Positions 1 through 13,600 of a stretch of DNA of 64,000 nt are shown one piece after another. The stretch covers positions 37,651,420-37,715,419 of the forward strand of contig NC_087247.1 in the NCBI RefSeq assembly GCF_037042905.1. The letters are read 5' to 3'. The translations under genes were made by a program, and so were the position numbers. The notes beneath the pieces are model-generated. The model saw only the letters and a program-made list of their open reading frames with translations. It ran no database searches and was not told the DNA's origin. Each line of letters begins with the position of its first letter. Within the stretch, counting starts at the first letter, position 1. Origin of the DNA: Lytechinus pictus (lineage: Eukaryota > Echinodermata > Echinoidea > Temnopleuroida > Toxopneustidae).

Positions 1-98
1 TCTATTCAAAATCTTTTTCCCCAAAATTTTCTTGTTATAGTAGTTTACTATATTTTCTTTTACTTGACACATGATATACAAATAATGAATGTTTATGA

Positions 99-224
99 GT
101 GCAATTGACAGAATACTTCATGAAGTTAAAGAAGAAATGATCCATTCAACTCGGCATAGCCGAGTTGAATGGATCATTCATACAGTATCATCTTTCACCA
201 AATGAAGTATTCTGTCTATTGCAC
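99..224. repeat. Nested inverted repeat (hairpin element)
   Basis: A perfect 20-bp inverted repeat (136-155 against 159-178, three-base loop) sits inside a second, outer inverted repeat (99-121 against 202-224) with one mismatch. The two share nearly the same centre, so the whole could fold as one interrupted hairpin. It could be a small MITE; no clear target duplication was found. Confidence 0.75.
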
Positions 225-544
225 AAATGAAACATGCATGTATTGTTTGTTTTATATGACACCTGAAAATAGAAAAATTTGAATGTAAATGTGCCATCAG
301 TGTGAGTGTGGTCTGTTGATTGCAGCATACCTGCAACATGCACACTGTGTTTTTCCGTGTGGCAACGGTGGTTTTGGCGAACGTGCAGTGGATAAAATTG
401 TATGGATCCAAAATTGCAAAATGAATGGATCCAAAATCATACAAATGATGACGCCATTGTAAAATGGGCTGAATGATTGATGACAAACAACCAATCAAAT
501 GACAATGATCTATCTAGGTGTCATAATTTGTTATCATTTTCATC

Positions 545-725
545 AGTTAACATCATAATCAGTCTCATCATCACCAATATCAGCATCACCACCATCATCG
601 TCATCACCACCATCGTCATCATTATCATCAACGTCATCATCATCATCAGTCATCATCATCAATATTGCCATTTTCTTTCTCATCATCATATTTTTCATTA
701 TTATTGCTTTCATCACCATTAACTC
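545..725. repeat. CAT/ATC trinucleotide-rich simple repeat
   Basis: Imperfect runs of CAT, CAC and ATT triplets (for example CATCATCATCATCAG around 627-655). The open frames on both strands here are products of the repeat, not genes. Confidence 0.9.
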
Positions 726-759
726 ATCCACTCATCACATGGTCTACCTTCATTTAGAC

Positions 760-1085
760 TAATGTCATTCTGTTTTTGTGTAACAAACATCTGGTCCACT
801 AATCACTTTGTCTAGTCTCCAGTTCGTCTATGACCATTTTGTCTAATAACCAGTTGGTCTAATACCAATTTCCTTTCATTCATTTCGCCCAATTAACACT
901 TATCCAATTAGACCAAATGGTTTAAGAACTAAATGGCTGTTGGACCAACTGGTTATTAGACAAAATGGTGAGTGGATGAAATGGAAATTAGACCATGATG
1001 GATTGTGGACGAATTGATGATAGACCAAATGATAGTAGACGAGTTGGTAATTAGATGAATTGGCATTAGACCAATTGGAAATAAA
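760..1085. repeat. Inverted array of degenerate GTCTAAT / ATTAGAC units
   Basis: The left half is made of irregular units around TTGGTCTAATACCA. The right half carries the reverse complement (TGGTTATTAGAC). A 29-bp block at 834-862 pairs with 940-968 with one mismatch. A diverged relative of the same unit type lies at about 39190-39340. Confidence 0.75.
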
Positions 1086-1468
1086 GAAAGCCCTCTGCCA
1101 ACCACATTTTTGTTCCATCATTGTTCAGCGTATCTTATGATATCTCTTAGTTTATGCTGAACAACTTCACTTTGAGTGAAGTATGTGGGACTACTTTAGA
1201 CAGGTTTATTAAAGTAATGTAAAAGTGGTGATATACTGTAGGTATTGATCTGGAGCAGGCAGTTGTGAGAATTAAGAAAATAAAAAAGTTTAGTATTTTC
1301 AAAAGTTCTAGAATCGAAGCACTATTTAAAAACTAATTTGTTTTTATTATAATTGTGGATGTCCTTCGTAGGACTTTATGCTATTGGTTATGTTTATGTC
1401 TATTTTTGTCTTTATGAATGGAAGCCTTTCTTTTGTCACCAGATTAAAATTGTCTTTTATTCATTTAG

Positions 1469-1640
1469 AATAATTGGAGGATTATTATCAGCCCACCTGC
1501 TTATATTAGATCCTAACAAACCATTAGGGGATCTAGCGCCTCCAGACTATGATGACAACCTACTTCATCTCGCACATGATCTTGCCACAAGACTTCTTCC
1601 AGCTTTTGAAAACTCTACAACAGGGCTTCCCCATCCAAGA
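1469..1640 (+). CDS. EDEM1: EDEM1-like exon a
   Basis: First exon visible in the window. The acceptor AG is at 1467-1468, and base 1469 completes a codon begun in an unseen upstream exon. The exon encodes [32 protein letters not shown] and GLPHPR, and ends in phase 0 at GTGAGT (1641). This is the GH47 block that carries conserved acidic residues of the early helices. Confidence 0.9.
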
Positions 1641-4600
1641 GTGAGTCAAATATTTACAATAATTTTATTTAGACCCTTTCTCTAAAAGAATTTTTGGGGT
1701 GTTTATTTAGCCTATATCGATATGTGACTGACTTTTCATAAAGTCATAAAAGTAGTCATGAAGTTTCATGTTTTTGTCTCACCTGCGAAGCAGAATGAGA
1801 CTATAGGCGCCGCTTTTCCGACGGCGGCGGCGGCGTCAACACCAAATCTTAACCAAAGGTTAAGTTTTTTAAATGACAGCATAACTTAGTAAGTATATGG
1901 ATCTAGTTCATGAAACTTGGCCATGAGGTTAATCAAGTATTACTGAATATCCTGCCTTAGTTTCAGGTCACATGACTAAGGTCAAAGGTCATTTAGGGTC
2001 AATGAACTTAGACCATGTTTGGGGGAATCAACATCAAAATCTTAACCTAAGGTTAAGTTTTTGAAATGTCATTATAACTTAGAAAATATATGGACTTGTA
2101 CATGAAACTTGAAGATAAGGTTAATCAAGTATTACTGAACATCTTCTTGTGCGAGTTTCAGGTCACATGACCAAGGTCAAAGGTCAATGGACTTTGGCCA
2201 TGCTGGGGGTATTTGTTGAATTACCATCATAACTCTGTAAGTATTTTGGTCTAGTTCATAAAACTTGGACATAAGAGTCATCAAGTATCACTGAACATCT
2301 TGTGCGAGTTTCAGGTCACATGACGAAAGTCAAAGGTCATTTAAGGTCATTGATATTTGGCCATTTTAGAGGTAATTATTAGATTGCTGTTATAACTTTC
2401 AAAGTCTATAGATAGTGTATAATTAAAATGTGGATATAGGGGTAATCAAGTATCACTGACAAGTTTTAGGTCACATGATCAAGGTCAAATATAAATGAAC
2501 GTAGTATTGTATCATTATATGAATGGTGTTTTTTGTGAATAATTATTTTTTAGTAGTTTTCAAAGTCAGCACTGCTGCTAAATTGAATCGCGTGATGCAG
2601 GTGAGACCGCCAGAGGCATTCCACTTGTTTTACTTTAAAAATCTCAGACATTTTGCAAAAACAAATTCATATTGTCAGGGTTAGTGCTGTTGAAGTTATG
2701 TTATATATAGGGCGGGCAAGTTTTAAAAGCAAGAATTTCTTTGAAAACATGATTTCAAACACAATATCAATACAAATTTCCTTAAGCCATAATTCTTCAA
2801 TGATTGAATGTGCTGTATTTATTGAAATTATTCAGTTTTAGACTTTTAATGGTTGTAAGGTGTCCTTAAACTTGTCAACAAATTTTCATATCCTAGAAAT
2901 GTATTGTACAGTCCAATGAAAAAAAGATTAAACCAAGATGATTTGTTTGCATTTTTCTGACACTAAAGGAAATCTATTGTTGTCATAAACTGCTTATCTA
3001 CCTGTTCTCCAGGTGAATTTATGCACAGGTGTCCCTGAAGGAGGGGTCCAGGAGACATGCACTGCTGGAGCTGGGTCCTTGCTCCTGGAGTTTGGGCTCC
3101 TTAGTACCCTGGTTGAGGATCCTGTCTTTGAAAGCCTTGCCAGGAAGGCAATGACTTCATTGCTTGAGAGAAAGTCAAACAATACTGGCTTGCTTGGTAA
3201 GAAGATTTAATAGCATTGTTAAATATTTCATGATCCTTTTATTATGGAAATGAAGGGAAGTCTATTTTGAGACAAAAATAGAAATCTATGCATTTTTCAA
3301 CATGTTTTCAGATATAGAAAACAAGTTTTTGTATGTACAAAAGGGCTCATTCTCGGTGATTTCAATTTTTTTTAAAATCAATGTAAAGTTTTATTAATGA
3401 AAGGAAGACATATATATAGTCATATACGATTTAGGATGTTGAAATATTCTATCTTTATTAGTTTTATGTATTCGGTAAATTCCCGTGGCTTGTTAACCAT
3501 CTTAATAATTTTTCTTGTTTTGGTAGGAAACCTTGTAATATTTTCTCATGGTTGTTATCTTCTACATGTAACTGCCACCTTCATTCTTTTGTTCATGCTG
3601 GTATAGGTAATGTGATGAATATTCAGACAGGCCAATGGGTTGGAGTTCAAAGTGGTCTAGGAGCAGGGCAAGACTCCTTCTATGAGTACTTATTGAAGGT
3701 AAGATTCACATTAATTGTCCTGCCAGGATTCATATAATGCTGCCTGTAAGATGATTTTATCATGGCTTGCTGAAAAAAATTATGCACAATACTGGAAAAA
3801 AAAAGAATTTAAGAAATCTATGTAAAGAGATGATATAAATGCTTTCTCTTAAAGCCTGAATAATCCATTATAAATCTGATAATCTACAGGATTGGTTTGA
3901 ACCCATTACTCACTGCCTGTGATCTAATATAAATGTTTGCCTATTTCATCACCTTATAATTTAATCAAATTAGATTCAATTGAAGCATTGAGCTGGTAAC
4001 CTAAGCAGTAAATGTTTATTTTTACCAACTGTGTTTTATCAAAGCATTGTCAGAATGAGAGCATTTTTCTCAAGTTGCTATTAGTATTGCAATACCAAGT
4101 GTAGATTGTATCAAGCAAAGTAAAGAAGATATTTTTTCAACTCATGCGTCTCCTGTGATAGATAAATATGTTGTAAGGGCATGAGCTTTTGCAACCACTA
4201 TTTGTTTCATACTTCTACGTTGTGTATACCTATGTAAATTTTTTTCCTCCTAAATAGAACCACTGGCTTAGGCACATTCATTCTACTGGTACTGGTGGAG
4301 GTTTGTTGGCATATATAAATTTGATAAAATTCCTTTTTTTTCATCACAATACATTTTCCTGATTGGACCTTTTTGTATGTATTGCTTTATGTGATGACTT
4401 GGTTTATGAACAGAATGAATCTAGGCATTATATTTGATAAGCATTGGTGATCGACTTTTCCTTTTAAGTAAGAAAAATATATACATACTTGTGTATATTT
4501 GGATACCCTTTTTCAATATTAACATGTGTTATCTTTAGGTACTGAAAGGCGATTCCATGTACATACATGTATGTAATGTTTTTATGTTGATCAAGGTATG

Positions 4601-7600
4601 GATCTTTTTTTCAACAAAAAAGATGCTGCCATTCATCATGCATGTTGACCTCTATTTCTAAACATATAATTTCTGTTCATTTTTTTCTTGATATTCAGAG
4701 TTTCATCATGTTTGGGGATCAACAGTACCTTCATGCATTCAATGAACTATACAGCAATGTCAAGAAGTACATGAGAAAAGGGTTAGTTACTTCTATTATA
4801 TCAGTATGGTGTAAGTATCAACAGCATACAATTTGAGCTGTGTTTGCAAGAATTAAATAAAGGTATATTGACAATTGTAATACTGCTTCATTCAGAAATT
4901 TGATACACTTTGCTTGGAAACAAATAAGACTAAAAAAATGTGTCCCAAGTTTACAGCAGATATTTACCATCACTTTCCAAAATTTCTTTAGGACCATCTT
5001 TTGATTTAAAGTGAACTTTAGCCATGTGATATCAACATTTAAACAACATTAAATTTTTGAAATGTCATAATGTGAAAGTGTAAAGACATATTTCATAAAA
5101 TTTTCTTTCAGGCCTAATGGTTATCAAGTAATGGCAAAGGGATGAATGTAATTTCAGGTCATGAGGCAATGGTCATTTGCCTGTCAATCAACTGATATTA
5201 ATGTAATCCCCCCCTCAATGACATGATTATTTTTGCAATTGAATAACATGTATATGGGCAATATACAGTATAGTTACATGCACATGACCTACTACCCATC
5301 TATGTGGTACCTTTTTCATGCCCTCGCAGACAAAGTCCGAAGGGGGCATTAAGCGTTGCCCTTGTCCGTCCGTCATTCTGTCCATCCTTCCCCCCCACTT
5401 GGTTTCCGCGCAATAATTTGAAAAATATTAATGGATTTTAAAAATTGTGTGTAGGTAGATGACATCAAAGTACAGGCTAAATTTGAATTCGGAGTCCGCA
5501 GGTCAAAGGTCACAGCTCATTAAATATGCGAGTTGGTTTACGCATGATAACTTATGAAATGTTCTACGGATTTCAACATTTTTTGGTGTGTAGGTAGATG
5601 ACACCAAAATACAGGCTCAGTTAAAATTCGGAGTTTGCAGGTCAAAGGTCACAGCTCATTAAATATGCGAGTTGGTTTCTGCATGATAACTTATGAAAAA
5701 TTCAAAGGATTTGAAAATTTGTTTGGTGTGTAGGTAGATGACATCAAAATACAGATTAAGTTCGAATTTGGAGTCCTCGGGTCAAAGGTCACAGCGCATG
5801 AAATATGCGAGCTGGTTTCCGCATGATAACATTGGAAATATTCACCAGATTTAAAAATGTTTTGTGTTTGGGTAGATGACACCAAAATACAGTCAGGTCT
5901 CATCAAATGACCTGACTGTCATGTCTTCTGTCAGAGATTATTATGGGAAGGGTGAGTCTTTAGGTCAAATGTCTAAATTTTCATTATATAAATGCATATT
6001 GGTTTCTGCACAATGTTAAATTCAATCATAGAATGAATTTTTGATCTTGTAAAGCAGGGGCATCTGTGCCTATTGGACACGTCAAATTTCTAGTATTTTC
6101 TTTTCTTTTTTTTAATTTTAATTTTTTACTACATGTACATTAAAAATTATGGGGGGGGGGTTGGGGGGCTGTCACCTCCCCTCGCTGCCCCTGTAGTGTT
6201 GCCCCAATGAGTATGATACTCATTTTCCATGAACCAAAGCATGTTTTGTTGGACATTCGGCTCAATGGGAATAATGGCTAGTCTATAAATATCTTACCCA
6301 AACCTTAATGTAGTAGTATCCTGCGCCTAGCAACTGTCATGAGCCATGCATTCATAGTTGTTTCGAAGGTATGCATCACCTGTGGATGGAATTATCAAAC
6401 CAACTGGCCATTGCCTGACCTTTCAACAATCATCAAGGTATTCCACAATTGTTAGGCAAATTCCTGAAGGTGATGCACTCCTTCATTATTCTCTCTTTGC
6501 TTTTAGTAGAGGAAGAATATCAACCATTGAAGTTCAATGAACCAGAGGCATTTTAGCAATAGACCGGTTTACTAACATATTCAAATTTTATGCATACCAG
6601 TTTAATAAAGGTTGCCCCTAACAACCGGAAAGCTTGCCGAGGTTTGCATGACATAGCAACAACTAATGCATGCAAAGTGGATTTCAAGTATTGAAATACC
6701 ATTATTAGGTACAGGTTAATGGATAACTCGTTACTAGGCCCCGAGGGAAGAAACATCCATAAATTTGACTACATTAGTAAACCGGTCTATTGAAGACTTC
6801 ACATTTGAATACCTTTTGTGAACTACTCATTATGATTTAAAGCTGACGTGAAGAGAGATTTATGTGATCGATGCCTTATTTGTATTCATGAATGAATGAT
6901 GAAATTTCTCACCTCCTCTCTGCCTATTGGATGATAGCACTATTGTCTATTGTCAAACATCATTTTTATGCATGAGATTTGGGAAGTTTAACGATGGCAT
7001 GATGCTATCTTCACTAACCGTCAAAAAGTTTGCCTATCATTTGCTGGGGTATAAGAATGGTGTTGCTTGCTCATCAGCTGGAGGCAGTGAGCAAGCAAGG
7101 CCAGTGTACAGTGACACATGTAACAGAATACATGACTAGTCACGTCATTACGTGATGATGTGACCACATCAATATATTAACATAACATTAAACAACACAA
7201 GATTCTGCAACATACCATATCCCCAGCTAACCTTTATGCTGGCCTTGTTTATTATCTATTTATGTCAGCCTTTTTTCGGCTGGCATGAATAGGTGATATG
7301 CTAGTGGGCTGCGTTTTCAACTCAAAAGTAATTTATGCTAATTAGATTTTAGTCAAAGAGTCCAGTGTTGAGATATATATAGGCTCTAGTTGCTTTTTGT
7401 ATTATTTTTGTTTGATCATGGTTTTCTTCCATTTACAAATTTAATAAGACTATGATTTTTGGTCAGTTTTGGAGCATGTGTTTCATGTCACATGATCAAG
7501 GTCAAAGGTCTTTAGATTTTTGACTATGTCATCGATATCAAAACTTTCTAATTATCAGGGGGGATTCACAGCTTTTGGGGCTGATCAACAGCCCTGATCA

Positions 7601-10600
7601 ACTTAATTTCAATAATGGTTCCAATTTTGATTGTCTATTGCTGTCCATCAATTTTAGAGTGCATATGTAAGTTATTCAAGTTTCATATTCCTATTGAATA
7701 AATATTCTTAGGAATTTTGGATTTAATTGTCAGAATCCTTTAGAGCTGTTATCGGTAAGAAAATTCTCTGTCGATATATCGCGAAAAATATCTTACCGAT
7801 ATTGATAAAAGAACATAGGCCTAATCAATACTTATTTTGTATGCACTTATAATGTCGCACTACTCACGTTGGTCAAAATTTGTATCTGCCACTGTACCAA
7901 GAACGCATTAAAATCTGCGTTCATCAGATGTAAACAATTACAGAACATCTTTTAACAAACATATTTAGCATACATACATGATCCTCACCTTTAACGTTAT
8001 TAGCATTATTTTAGGGTTGGATGAAGTTTATTGATAATTTTTAGGCTTTTTGGACATCGTTCTGCAGTCAACGTCTTTCGCCTATCCGCCATTTTGATAT
8101 CGTGCACGTAGTAAAGTAAAGTGAGATTGTGTTTTGTGGCTAGTAAATATTTGTATTTTGTTGAGATTTTGGAGTAATTATTGTGGCTGTTCTGTGCATT
8201 TTGAGGAAAAATATGTTTTCAGTGATTTTCCGTTTGAAAAGCCACTTTCAAAAGGCCTTTTCCGTGAATTCCGTCCGTTTTCCGCAATCGCGGAAAATCA
8301 CTGTCATGTCCCTACATAATAGCGAGTATTATTACATAATAGCGGGTATTATCGACAAAGAGAATAAGGTTTATCGATATCGCTAAATGGCAAAAAACAA
8401 GCAATTATCGACAAGACTAATGATAAAGAGGTTCTCGATAACAGCACTAGAACCATTTATCGAGACTTAGCTGGTATCGCATTGATTTCTGTTGGTATCT
8501 GTTTGACTGTATAATGAGCATGATTGTAGTAAAATCAAGCTTTTGTCCGTGTCTTTGAGCTTTGCTTTCATAGGGCCAGATGGCGATGTACACACTGCCA
8601 TATTCTCATTTGCGCACAGGATGGGTTCAGAGAAAATGTGGCAAAGTGATCCACATTGTTCTTTGCCGTTATAGCAATTCTTATACTTGTATTGATCCCA
8701 AGGTTTGGTAAATCAATTTATGAAGGCAACATTATTATTACTGGTACTCTGAGGAATGATATTGAAACTAAGTGCAAATTTTCTGCATGTTTTTTTGTCG
8801 TCTGTACCGTTTTCGTTCGTTTGATAATACTTTTTGGATTAGCTTCAGACATGGTCCTAGGATGTATACTTGATCTTAGTAGTTTTGGGGGGTTATGAGA
8901 TCAAAGGTGACGTAGTTCATTATATACCTAAAATCTTGTTATCGCATTAACTAAAGATCTAGGTTCAACCTCAAACTTGGCTCGTGTAAGAGTGACATTG
9001 ATATGATTAGATGTTTGGATCATCAAATGTCAATATTGAGGTCATTTTCATCAAAATATCTTGTTCTCGTAATAAATGTAGACAGTCTTAGGTATAAATT
9101 TTAAACAGCTGATTTATATCTGCATTTTGGAGGAACAGTGGTCTGATACGATTTTTGGAGGTGAAAGGTCACATTACATACCTGAAAATATTATGTTCTC
9201 ACTGTAACTGAAGAACCCTTTTTAGGGTTCAACTTCAAACTTGACTGAATGGAATCATGTATGTATGAGTAACAATGTTCCAATGAGAATTGGTTCAAAG
9301 TCAGTTCAAAGTCATAAGTCCAAGATTACAGAGATCTTTATTTCACACTTTTAGAAGTTAGACATTCTTGATTTGGCAATAGTGGAGGTGGAATCTATCT
9401 CGTTATCTTTCCAATGTTGATTTTACCTATTTGTGATGTACCGCCTGGAGAATGACAACTGTACAACCAGAAGATCACTTCTCTATGCTTTAAGTTTTTT
9501 AGACCTACTTGATTATTTATTTTTATTGTTTGTTTTGTATCTCTTGTACAGACGTAAACTCTGCAGATCTGGTGTTGGCGATAGTCCCTTATATGTGAAT
9601 GTGAACATGAACACAGGAAACCTTATGAACAATTGGGTTGATTCATTACAGGCAGCGTTTCCTGGAATCCAGGTAAATACTATTTCAATTATTAATTGAA
9701 TTGTGGAAAGACAGTAGATTGAGGGATTTTACTGTTTGCTACATGTATAAATTATTATCACACAATTTTTTTCTTGCTTATAATCAATACAGAACTTTTT
9801 CCAGTTACTTTTGGAGGAAAAGGCGGCAACAGAAGTTTTAAAAAAGTGCCATTTCCTTGAGATCTTTGGTGACCCTTCTGGGAGTTCACTTGAATGCTGT
9901 TTCATTTCCTTTTATAATATTGGGTCTTCTTTGTGCTAGGTTTCCATAGATCCATATTAGTATCTATAATCTACCATCCCATGGGCATTTTTTCCTACCC
10001 ATTTTCACCTGGTTGAAATATAAGTGACTCATAGAGTTTGTGGATTCTATGACATTTGCTCCTGCTGCACACAGTGGCGGACCGTGACCCGGAGGAGACA
10101 AAGCATTGGAGGGGCACAGCATTGTTCACAAACAATACAGAGTGCCCCTCCAATCATTGTCTCCTCCAGCTCACGGTCCGCCACTGGCTGCACATAAAAC
10201 CAAACTTTACAATTTGACCTTAAAGTCATGGAAATTGAAACCATTCAGATGCCAATCACACAGAGTATGGAAGAGATTAATGATTAGCAGACATTATGTA
10301 GTACCACTTAAAGGGATGGTCCAGTCTGGGGATATTTATATCTCAATAAATAGAGTAAAATTCACAGAGCAAAATGCTGAAAATTTGATCACAATCGGAT
10401 AACAAATAATGAAGTTATTGAATTTTAAAGATTTGCATTATTCCGGTGAAATAGTTCTAGGCATGTCTTCATGAATGCTCATTAGGTGGGCTGATGATGT
10501 CATATCCCCGGTTGTTCTTTTGTAGTTTTTTATATGAAATTAGGTTTATTCAAAAATTTTCTACCAAGAACTAAAACAATTGGATTGACAACTGATTAAG

Positions 10601-13600
10601 TGCATTAGCTATTTATTGCCGCAACTTATTTCATCATAATGGAGACATCATTTATACATGTATGAGAAAAGGAATCAATTATGATTTCATGTAATAGCAT
10701 AAGAAAAAGGAAAGTGGGGATATGACATCATCATGAATATTCATGACGATGTGCATATACATGTAACTGTTTTCACAAAATATTGATAAACTTTAATTTC
10801 AGCATTTTGCTCAGTGAATTTTACTCTATTTATTTAGATATAAATATTTTCAGCCTGGACCATCCCTTTAAAATTGGCTTGTGGTAAATTCATTATCTCA
10901 CTTTCCTGGCCTCACAGTTTCCCAAAGCCAAGCTTGGCCAAAGAATTTCTCGCTGGTTCATCGAGTGTGCTTTCCCCCAAAAAGTCTCTATTACTTAGAG
11001 GTATTTTCAATGCTTCTTACAAAGTCTTGGGTCATCAAATCACCCACTCCCTATTGTAGCTGATGCCCATACGATTTTAAAGCCTATAAAAGTCTGTGTA
11101 AAAGGTTCAGTAATTTGACATATTGGAATATTATCCAACATCCCAATTATACCAGCTTAATAATTAATAAGCTTTTTAGGGATTCTTTGTGAAAATTGGA
11201 ATACTTGGGATAATTTCATGGTAGTGTTTTTATTTCACTTTAAGAAACTCTATATAATTTGTTGTTATGATTGACCTTCATTGTATTCAAAGGTACTGGC
11301 TGGTGATTTGGATGAAGCTATATGTACCCATGCTTACTACTATGCCATCTGGCGCAAGTTTAGTGCCCTCCCGGAGAGGTTTGATTGGTCCCGTAAGAAT
11401 GCTAATGTACTCTTTTACCCTCTGCGCCCAGAGCTTGTAGAATCTACATATCTTCTATATCAGGTAAGATATAAAATTGATGTATTGCAAGGGTTGCAAA
11501 ACTTTTTTTTCATTAAAAAACAGATGCACTTTTGCCCAAGAACATTAGCTACTCATGGTCTATTTGATTTTGATTTTTTGAAAATAAAAGTGCCGTACAA
11601 ATTTATGGTTTGATACAAAATCCCTCGATCAATGTTTTGGGTTTGCTGGCGTCAAGCGTCAATTTGGAATGTTTAATTACTAATTAACTGGTTTATTGTG
11701 GTCCTGGTGTTGGTGATGTTGTAATGAAAATGATATTGATGTTTGTAAGTTGGTGGTTTTAATTTTTTTTCATGATGTTCACAATGGCAATGATGATTTC
11801 ATGCTCAATAGTAACTAAAAGTAATGGTACAAAACAAAATATTTTCCTCATATTCTTCAGGCAACTGGCCATCCGTTCTACCTCTTTGTTGGGAGCGATA
11901 TAATGGATAGTATTGAGACATACACAAAGGCCAAGTAAGTGTCATGCTTCATGGTGGAAATTTAGCAAAGTTTAATTTCAGTGTTATTTACCATCAGAGG
12001 CATGTGTGTTAGCTCAGTTGAAAGTTTTGCACTTGTACACTGAGCAATGAAGCTAAACTGAAATTACACTTGATCTATCCCCAGTATCAGAATGTTCTGC
12101 TGAAGTCATTCACAATTAAATCAAGCCACAATAAAAAATGGCTTCTGTTGAAATTTTTTATTTGTTATTGACCAATATTTGTTGTAAGATTTACAGTATA
12201 TTAATTCCATAGTAATATTAAAGGACAAGTCCACCCCAACAAAAAGTTGATTTTAATTAAAAGAGAAAAATCCAACAAACATAACACTGAAAATATTATC
12301 AAATTGGATGTAAAATAAGAAAGTTGTGACATTTTAAAGTTTAGCTTGATTTCACAAAACATCCTGGTCGGTATGCAAATGAGGATATTTCTTTTTATTT
12401 TATTATATGAGAAATGAAATGTTCTAATTTTCTCCTCATTGTCAAGTGAAACAACGATTAATTCCTCCCTGAACATGTGGAGTTAGCATTGTTTAATACT
12501 ATATGGTTCGGTCAAGTTGGTCCTTATGGTCAAATCTGTAAAAAAATGAAATAATTCAAACAATAAAAAACAAAGAAATAGTTAGTGAAGTGATGAGCAT
12601 CATTGACTGACACATTTGCATGTCACTGAGTTGTGCATGTGAAAAATAAGCAAAACTTTAAAATGCTATAGCTTTCTTATTTTACATCTGATTTTGATGA
12701 ATTTTTCAGCGTAATGCTAGTTTGACTTTTCTCTATTTATTTAAATTTTTCTTGGGTGGACTTGACCTTTAAATAGTTTAGCAGTGGTGCAGGAAAGCTC
12801 TTGAGCAGACAGTAGATTGGAGGAGCTAGCAATAGTGGAATGACAATGGCCTTCCAGTTTATTATCTGCATAGATCTCCTGCACCAATAGAGGTATATCA
12901 GCAGTGTACTGATCATATTATTTTTGTAAAACAATTCCATTGCTCCTTTTCTCAGATGTGGGTATGCAACTCTTCATAATGTTATCACCAAGACAAAAGA
13001 AGATCGAATGGAGAGTTTTTTCCTTAGTGAAACATGCAAGTACCTTTACTTGGTATGTACATTATATCACTCTTGATAATACATCAGTGCATGACTGACA
13101 ACTTGGAATCTCATGTTTTATTTACACATGTCTATGTACCAAATGAAGTTTCATGATATTGTGATTGTGAATCAATGATTTAATTGGTTTACTGTTAATG
13201 TTGTGCATGAGAAAATCATATAAAATGCTTGTGAAATATTTTGAAACCTCAATACCTGTATTTTTAATGATCGAAACATTGAATTTAATTAGTGCCTGCT
13301 AATTTATTTGACTGTACAATGGAAACCCTGTGGTGTTGAGATTCTGATTCTAATTTTACATGGAGGGGGGGGGGCATGATTCATCCAACAAGAGACAGTT
13401 ATTCTAATATAAAAGCTAGCATAAATATTCATTACTCTATAGAGATTAGGGACATCTGAGTAAGTGTGAGATGTCGGGGGGTGGGTTGAGTTAGCCAATT
13501 AAGACCGTAATGGAGCAAACTTTACAGATGCTACGGGACACCAGATCTGAGCTTCTTCGACTTTATTGAGGTTTGCCAAAACCAACAAAATGAAAGGAGT

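Larger units (their letters stand above)
1..1468. other. Gene-free stretch, probably an upstream EDEM1 intron
   Basis: No exon of the EDEM1 amino-terminal half could be recognised here. The stretch holds a nested hairpin (99-224), a CAT/ATC simple repeat (about 545-725) and an inverted array of GTCTAAT-type units (about 760-1085). The rest is unremarkable AT-rich sequence. Confidence 0.6.

Noticed and set aside
543..731. Open frames rich in methionine/aspartate (minus) and histidine (plus)
   Set aside because: Produced by the CAT/ATC simple repeat on both strands; no conserved protein.
1777..2640. Tandem spaced repeats as a CRISPR array
   Set aside because: Units are 150-195 bp with no conserved short repeat/unique spacer plan, and the genome is clearly eukaryotic.
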